Shown piece by piece: positions 59,940-64,000 of a DNA stretch of 64,000 nucleotides. Source of the DNA: Nitrososphaerota archaeon (GTDB taxonomy: Archaea > Thermoproteota > EX4484-205 > JAAOZP01); assembly GCA_011605725.1 (NCBI GenBank), contig JAAOZP010000004.1:1-64000 (forward strand), read 5' to 3'. Made by a program: the position numbers and the translations under genes. The first letter of the stretch is position 1. Each line of letters begins with the position of its first letter. The notes under the pieces were generated by a model, which was not told the DNA's origin, did no database searches, and saw only the letters and a list, made by a program, of their open reading frames with translations.

Positions 59940-60182
59940 ATGAATCTTAAGAAGACTCATCACCTCGACAGGATTACTATTGACCCGGATGTTATGGGTG
60001 GCCAGCCATGTATTAGAGGCCTGAGGATTCCAGTATCCCTCATAATCAAGCTGATAGCTTCAGGCAAGAGCGTTAAAGAAATACTGGATGACTACCCTGA
60101 GCTTGAGGAGGAGGATGTTAGACAGGCTTTAGAGTACGCTGCCTGGGCGACCACGGAAGCATCCATACCGATAATCCCATGA
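59940..60182 (+). CDS. DUF433 antitoxin
   Basis: An 80-aa protein with the DUF433 pattern: DRITIDPDVMGGQPCIRGLRIPVSLII, then a helix-turn-helix-like ASGKSVKEILDDYPELEEEDVRQALEYA (given here as family landmarks). DUF433 proteins are antitoxins paired with DUF5615 PIN-like toxins. It overlaps the downstream toxin frame by 4 bases (ATGA). The pair is typical of mobile archaeal and cyanobacterial toxin-antitoxin loci. The antitoxin itself looks intact. Confidence 0.88.
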   Translation: MNLKKTHHLDRITIDPDVMGGQPCIRGLRIPVSLIIKLIASGKSVKEILDDYPELEEEDVRQALEYAAWATTEASIPIIP

Positions 60183-61093
60183 GATTCCTAGCCAACATGT
60201 GCATATCGCCAAAGACGGTTGAGTTTCTGAGAAGCTTAGGATATGAAGTAGATAGGGCTAGTGTGCTTGGGCTCTCAAGGTCAAAGGATCGGGAAATAAT
60301 CGACTACGCGGCTGTGAACTCAATGGTTTTAATAACCATGGATCTGGATGTCGGTCGGATAATTGCCCTTCTTGGGAGAAGAAAACCGTCAGTAATATTG
60401 CTGCGCCTTAGGAAGCCGACTGTCGAGAACATAGCGCACACTATAGAGTTCCACATACTCTATGCTTTTAAGCACCCATGCCGGCAATCTAAAATCTTAT
60501 ATAACAGGTTAGGTAAACATACTCGAGTAGCAAGCATGATGAATAAGGCTCAGCCTAGGGATAGTGGACTGTTGTACGAGTTCACGGCTAACCTTGTTAA
60601 TATCTTTAAGATCCGAGGAACCATTTTAGGAAAATTGGATCTGCAGAAAACCGTGTATTTTATGAAGAGGCTAGGGGTAAAAATTCCTTTCGAGTTCAGA
60701 TGGAATCTTCTAGGCCCATATAGTTACGAGCTTGCGCATTATTGCACCCTCCTAGAGATCAAGGGCTTGCTGTCTTACTCAGGAACCTTCAGGCTGAATG
60801 AGGAGAAGGCTGAGGAATACAGGCTGGACTTACCGAAGGATGTTGCTGAGAAGATTAAACGCTTTTTTGAAGATATGGATGGATTATGTGAAGAAAAGGG
60901 TTATGACAGAGTTGTTTTCATTGAGTGTGCTGCCTCCCTAGACTTCATTAATCAAAACATTACTGCAGAGGGGTCTAGGAAAGATGCTGTTTTCTCCCTT
61001 CTTGAGAAACTGAAGCCTGAAAAGGCAGAGAAGTTCAGGGAAATGAGGGAGGATGCTTGGATGCTCCTCATACGCGAGAAACTGGTTGACTAG
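60179..61093 (+). CDS. Fusion of a truncated DUF5615 PIN-like toxin with a Panacea/SocA-like protein
   Basis: Residues 1-100 are the DUF5615 toxin (MRFLANMCISPKTVEFLRSLG, LITMDLDVGRIIALLG, VILLRLRKPTVENI) without its usual end. From about residue 120 the chain is a Panacea/DUF4065-like domain (GKLDLQKTVYFMKRLGV, FRWNLLGPYSYELAHY). A TATA-like CTTATATAAC lies within the coding sequence at 60496-60505, and ATGATG at 60537 would start the second gene on its own. So two neighbouring genes appear to have merged after the toxin lost its stop. The second half may still be made from its own promoter. Confidence 0.65.
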   Translation: MRFLANMCISPKTVEFLRSLGYEVDRASVLGLSRSKDREIIDYAAVNSMVLITMDLDVGRIIALLGRRKPSVILLRLRKPTVENIAHTIEFHILYAFKHPCRQSKILYNRLGKHTRVASMMNKAQPRDSGLLYEFTANLVNIFKIRGTILGKLDLQKTVYFMKRLGVKIPFEFRWNLLGPYSYELAHYCTLLEIKGLLSYSGTFRLNEEKAEEYRLDLPKDVAEKIKRFFEDMDGLCEEKGYDRVVFIECAASLDFINQNITAEGSRKDAVFSLLEKLKPEKAEKFREMREDAWMLLIREKLVD

Positions 61094-61118
61094 TAGCCTA
61101 TGATCCTGAGCCTTCATC

Positions 61119-61408
61119 ATGAGTAGAAGGACGTACAAGTATTTTCGCGACCCTATACATGGGTTCATAGAGGTTGATGAGCGTTTTCTAAAAATCATTG
61201 ATTCACCGTTTTTTCAACGTCTACGGAGAATAAAGCAGACCTGGTTTTCCATGGTGCTGAGCATTCTAGGTTCAGCCATTCCCTGGGTACATATCACTTG
61301 GCCGGCATCATAACTGAAAAAATTGATCCAGAAGGGTCAAGAAAAGGGTTGTATTATGAGTTTTATCTTGCGGCGCTGCTTCACGACATTAGCCATAGCG
61401 CATGTTAA
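61119..61408 (+). pseudogene. Truncated, frameshifted HD-domain phosphohydrolase
   Basis: The first frame reads FRDPIHGFIEVDERFLKIID and FQRLRRIKQ, the N-terminus of dNTPase-like HD proteins. It is then shifted; the +1 frame continues FHGAEHSRFSHSLGTYHLAG and LLHDISHSAC before stopping at 61406. HD residues (His, and His-Asp in LLHDISH) are visible, but the rest of the protein is missing. Decayed. Confidence 0.7.
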
Positions 61409-61507
61409 CATTTTCATGGGCCCTAACGTGCTTAAACCTCCCATTTCAATCGAACTATTCTCGGTAATGCTTATATTCACCTTACTGTGTAATTATCGAC
61501 GGAGAGA

Positions 61508-61707
61508 ATGTCCAACAGCACTTTGGAGGAGGTCTTAAAGAGGTTAGGCTTATTCGCAGCAAGGTTGAGAGGCTGGAGGACCTTGTGGAGGAGAGGCTGA
61601 TCGGTTCCGATGAGCCGCTAGAGGACGAGGCTGAGGCGATGAGAGAATACTTGGAGGCGAAGGAGAAGGGAGACGTAGAATACATACCTCTGGAGAAGAT
61701 CGAGTAG
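61508..61707 (+). pseudogene. Frameshifted RelB-type antitoxin
   Basis: From ATG 61508 the frame reads MSNSTLEEVLKRLG and then must shift. The other frame continues RSKVERLEDLVEERLIG and EYIPLEKIE to the TAG at 61705. This acidic pattern and the position just before a RelE-like sequence fit an archaeal RelB antitoxin. The 200-base length is not a multiple of three, confirming the shift. Confidence 0.6.
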
Positions 61708-61721
61708 GAGAGATAAGCTTA

Positions 61722-61984
61722 TTGCAACGATACCGCGTTTTTCTTGAAAGAAGAGCCCTTAAAGAGCTTGAAAAGATTAAGGGAGAAATGCACGGCAGAA
61801 TTGTCGAAGCCCTGCATATTCTTCAAGACGAAGGATTTTCAAAAGACTCGACATTATAAAACTGCGAGGAAGCAAAAACCATTACCGGATAAGAGTAGGC
61901 AAGTACAGAATACTGTTTGAACTAGCTTCCAATAAAACGATAACCATATATGCTATACTGCCACGTGAAGCAGCATACCAATAA
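61722..61984 (+). pseudogene. Frameshifted RelE/ParE-type toxin
   Basis: The first frame, TTG 61722, reads YRVFLERRALKELEKIKGEM and stops after a shift near the A4 run at 61841-61844. The other frame continues LRGSKNHYRIRVGKYRILFEL and ends in YAILPREAAYQ at 61984. The core R-x-R-x-G-x-Y-R-I of RelE is present. It was a RelBE pair with the preceding sequence and is now inactive unless the shift is a sequencing error. Confidence 0.7.
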
Positions 61985-62334
61985 ATCAAAAGAACAAGTA
62001 AATTGGATAGAAAACAGAAAGAGATGGTAATAAAAAATACGCGCGCGTATTCGTCCGTTCTTGCATTTGCCTCCTCTTCCTCAAGTCTGTCGATTTGTTC
62101 CTCTAATCTAGAAATATATTCTTCAGCTTTTTCTATGTTATTTTCCCATCGCTCAATATTACTTTCCATCCGTTCTCGCCATTCTTCATATTTTCTCTTT
62201 CTTTCTTCTTGTCGTTGTAACCACTCCTCACGTTTTCTTCTTTTCTCTTCTTTGATCTCTACAATTCTTGATGTCGCTCGATTCCACGCATCACTTAACG
62301 TATCATATATCTCATGCCGTTGGTCTCTGCTCAT
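61882..62334 (-). CDS. Coiled-coil protein truncated at a GCGCGCG palindrome
   Basis: From ATG 62334 (MSRDQRHEIYDTL) the protein is a long charged coiled coil: RRKREEWLQRQEERKRKYEEW, then NIERWENNIEKAEEYISRLE and QIDRLEEEEANARTDEYA. This resembles a widespread family of Glu/Arg/Trp-rich coiled-coil proteins, in which the ARTDE segment is followed by more charged helix. Here the sequence instead passes through TACGCGCGCGTA (62038-62049, read as YARV) into a hydrophobic stretch antisense to the RelE remnant. The frame's last 50 residues are probably not native. Confidence 0.5.
   Translation of the reverse strand: MSRDQRHEIYDTLSDAWNRATSRIVEIKEEKRRKREEWLQRQEERKRKYEEWRERMESNIERWENNIEKAEEYISRLEEQIDRLEEEEANARTDEYARVFFITISFCFLSNLLVLLIYWYAASRGSIAYMVIVLLEASSNSILYLPTLIR
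62038..62049. repeat. Related palindrome TACGCGCGCGTA
   Basis: A 12-base palindrome with the same alternating GC core but TAC/GTA ends, placed where the coiled-coil gene loses family resemblance. Confidence 0.6.
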
Positions 62335-62397
62335 ATATACGCCCCGCAACGAGCAGAAGATCATCGAACATGTAAGGAAGCTTTCGCCTTGAGTCCT

Positions 62398-62407
62398 AGC
62401 GCGCGCT
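62398..62407. repeat. Palindrome AGCGCGCGCT upstream of the coiled-coil gene
   Basis: Perfect copy, 64 bases upstream of the start of the minus-strand coiled-coil gene and 76 bases before the next, longer copy. Confidence 0.75.
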
Positions 62408-62473
62408 TCAATAACGGCTAACGTTTATAGCTGGTTAGCTCTGTCCCCCAAAGAACATTATGAGTGGAACCCC

Positions 62474-62485
62474 AGCGCGCGCGCT
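62474..62485. repeat. Palindrome, extended form AGCGCGCGCGCT
   Basis: A 12-base version, 82 bases from the 3' end of the VapC gene, in an otherwise featureless gap. Confidence 0.75.
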
Positions 62486-62566
62486 AAGATTTTAAACATT
62501 TTTTCAAGCATCGCGCACGAAACGGAAAAGTATGCGTGGAAATACTGGCTTCCTAAAAAATAATTC

Positions 62567-62980
62567 CTATTCTTCAGCATTTGGAGTAACCCAGATTCTT
62601 TTAATCCCCTTAACCCTGTCGAACTCCCTGTCTTCAGAAACTATATTGCTTATTCCGGCTTTCTCCATCGTTGCCAAGTGTATAGCGTCAGAGGGTTTCA
62701 AACCGTACTTTAACAAGTATTTTTCAACGGGCTTTAAATCCTCCTCTTCAACGGGCAAGACTTCAGCGTAGGGCAGCACCGTGTTTTTCAAGAAGTCTAA
62801 AGTTGTTTCATAAGACACTCCATACTTTCTCGATATGTAAAGCACCTCATCTACCACAAGCATGTTCGTAAACAGCTGTTCCTCAAGAAGTCTTCTGAAA
62901 AGCTCTTCTATCAGCCTTCTTTCATCATCCACCATAGCGTTCAAGTATATGAGGAAGCAGGAATCTAGAAAGGCTTTCAA
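62567..62980 (-). CDS. vapC: VapC-type PIN-domain toxin
   Basis: A 137-aa PIN ribonuclease. The acidic residues are visible: Asp6 in MKAFLDSCFLIYL, Glu in LVVDEVLYIS, Asp in GLKPSDAIHLATM, and the last in VSEDREFDRVKGI. It degrades RNA when freed from its antitoxin. It overlaps the antitoxin gene by 4 bases on the minus strand (antitoxin first). Unlike the other PIN gene in this window it is complete, so this pair is probably active. Confidence 0.9.
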   Translation of the reverse strand: MKAFLDSCFLIYLNAMVDDERRLIEELFRRLLEEQLFTNMLVVDEVLYISRKYGVSYETTLDFLKNTVLPYAEVLPVEEEDLKPVEKYLLKYGLKPSDAIHLATMEKAGISNIVSEDREFDRVKGIKRIWVTPNAEE

Positions 62981-63249
62981 CCAGTGTTCTCCTCGAACTC
63001 CATTTCTAAATAGGCCTTACTCAGGTCTCCTAGCTTCGGGCTGGAAACCCTCATCCTTCTAATCTTTTCAACATGCTCCTTAAGCCTTTTCATTATTTCC
63101 TCTGGAGAGGGTTTTCCCCTTATCAAGATGCCTTCTGAAGTGGGTTCGATCGAAACTTTCTCTCCCTCCACTATTCCATACCTGTCTCTAAACACTTTGG
63201 GGATAAGTATCTGCCCCTTTTCTCCAACTTTTACCTTGAGTTCAACCAT
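62977..63249 (-). CDS. vapB: AbrB-type VapB antitoxin
   Basis: A 90-aa protein. The AbrB/SpoVT hairpin reads LKVKVGEKGQILIPKVFRDRYGI then KVSIEPTSEGILIRG, followed by a C-terminal acidic and basic helix that would occupy the toxin's active site. It is upstream of and overlaps vapC by 4 bases. A palindromic region rich in TTCCAACTAAGG-like and CCAACTTAAG-like sequence lies just above the start and may be the autoregulatory operator, which is an inference. Confidence 0.88.
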   Translation of the reverse strand: MVELKVKVGEKGQILIPKVFRDRYGIVEGEKVSIEPTSEGILIRGKPSPEEIMKRLKEHVEKIRRMRVSSPKLGDLSKAYLEMEFEENTG

Positions 63250-63584
63250 GGTTTCTGAAAGTTATACCTTAGTTGGAATACTTAAACCTTTCCAACTTAA
63301 GATACAGCCAATGGGGCGCGCTCTTCCTTTTCCGGAAAGAGGCGAAACCCCTTGCTTCATCTAATAGCTTTCTCCTCAAGCGCGCGCTAACATTACTTTT
63401 TCGTATAGTTTCTCCTCCATTTAACATTGGAAATCAGTAATTACTGCTAATGTTTTCCAGTGCTTTTTCTATAAAAACATACTACGTTTAACAAGTATGG
63501 TGTATAAAAAGGAGTTTGAAGATGTTGTGTTTAGATATCAGTAGCGCGTGCTAAACTTCTTAAATAGCTGGAAAGAATAAAAGT
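63250..63584. other. Gap with two palindromes
   Basis: This 335-base gap has the vapB promoter at its left, the perfect palindrome AGCGCGCGCT at 63379-63388, and the variant AGCGCGTGCT at 63543-63552, 33 bases before the last gene. I see no gene in it. Confidence 0.5.
63379..63388. repeat. Palindrome AGCGCGCGCT upstream of vapB
   Basis: Perfect copy 130 bases upstream of the vapB start. Confidence 0.75.
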
Positions 63585-64000
63585 ATGGATATGTTGACTA
63601 GTAGTCAGCTAGGGGATTTTTTAAGCATTGCTAGGGAGAGGCTTAGAAGTGGAAAGAGAATACCGATAGAAGGGGGAGGCACTTGGGATACGAGAGTAAG
63701 GAAATTTTTCTATGATGAAATGTTTGAGATTCTTAAAGAGGAGTTTGGCGTAGATAATCCCAACGAGTATCTTTACGTGGAAGGGAGGAATCGTCTACGT
63801 GGAGAGAAGCGTGTTAAGCTTTTCGGTTCAGGGCTTTACCCGGATGCTGTGATAAAATTTGACGATGCAATGGTTGCGATAGAGCTTGACGCCGGACAGG
63901 CTGGCAGGCCGAGCGGCAGCAGGATAAAGACAGCGCTGGCTAAAGCTGGAATCCTCGGGCTAACAGGCTGTTTCCAAAGCATTTACGTATTCTTCTTCAT
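63585..64000 (+). CDS. Predicted nuclease-like protein (partial, 3' end outside window)
   Basis: From ATG 63585 the frame is open to the window edge (138 codons). It reads MDMLTSSQLGDFLSIARERL, then KFFYDEMFEILKEEFGV, and a core LYPDAVIKFDDAMVAIELD, an Asp and Glu pattern like a PD-(D/E)xK nuclease, followed by GSRIKTALAKAGILGL. The family is not recognised. TTAAATAG about 20 bases upstream could be the TATA box, and a variant palindrome precedes it. Probably another accessory gene of the same island. Confidence 0.6.
   Translation, partial: MDMLTSSQLGDFLSIARERLRSGKRIPIEGGGTWDTRVRKFFYDEMFEILKEEFGVDNPNEYLYVEGRNRLRGEKRVKLFGSGLYPDAVIKFDDAMVAIELDAGQAGRPSGSRIKTALAKAGILGLTGCFQSIYVFFF

Noticed and set aside
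27595..63552. The repeated GCGCGC palindromes as a CRISPR array or inverted-repeat ends of a known IS
   Set aside because: Copies are 10 bases long, separated by irregular distances of tens of bases to 10 kb, with unrelated flanks. That is neither a CRISPR nor a terminal-repeat layout.

Overview
The window is archaeal chromosome. It carries deoxyhypusine synthase, a CDC48-type double AAA ATPase, an Orc1/Cdc6-type ATPase, an LSm protein, NucS, DUF460, an S26 signal peptidase of the archaeal Ser/His type, and TATA boxes about 25-35 bases upstream of near-leaderless starts. The gene set suggests a thermophilic member of the Thermoproteota/TACK branch, but I cannot name a genus. I saw no rRNA or tRNA gene and no CRISPR array.

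Positions 1 to about 27,430 read as ordinary core chromosome. In order they hold a partial oligopeptide ABC ATPase, an aldo/keto reductase with 4Fe-4S clusters, deoxyhypusine synthase, a threonine-synthase-like protein fused to a PadR-type winged helix, a GH18 protein and a signal-peptidase operon. Next come a LuxE-LuxC-SDR operon, comB, mtnA, a DeoC-like protein, an isopropylmalate-dehydrogenase-type enzyme, an Orc1/Cdc6 ATPase, a phosphoglucose/phosphomannose isomerase, nucS, cdc48, mtnP, DUF460, LSm, a creatininase-family protein and an MscS channel. MtnP and MtnA together point to methylthioadenosine salvage.

From about 27,430 to the end the character changes. Genes are accessory, many are truncated, fused or frameshifted, and composition varies from gene to gene. 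Toxin-antitoxin genes (AbrB/PIN twice, DUF433/DUF5615, decayed RelBE) sit among defence genes and remnants. The centre is one long minus-strand operon running 48,506 to 39,715: hsdR, hsdM, hsdS, then a membrane protein, an N-terminal-Argonaute-like partner and a short prokaryotic Argonaute. This last trio resembles the SiAgo/Aga2/Aga1 abortive-infection system known from Sulfolobus, here placed at the tail of a type I restriction-modification operon. The Argonaute frame is broken at an A5 run. A HEPN protein lies upstream of hsdR. Further along are an OLD-like ATPase/TOPRIM gene with an in-frame amber codon, two PD-(D/E)xK-like proteins, a NERD nuclease, an unrecognised AT-rich two-gene cassette and an unrecognised four-gene operon of small proteins.

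The strongest unexplained signal is a short palindrome, AGCGCGCGCT, plus close variants. It occurs about twenty times between 27,595 and 63,552, and I saw none in the first 27.5 kb. Flanking bases differ from copy to copy. Most copies are intergenic, and several sit exactly where a reading frame is truncated or fused to something unrelated. Two degenerate pieces of the PEP synthase gene, one 5' (33.2 kb) and one 3' (59.7 kb), bracket much of this region on the same strand, while the intact gene lies between them.
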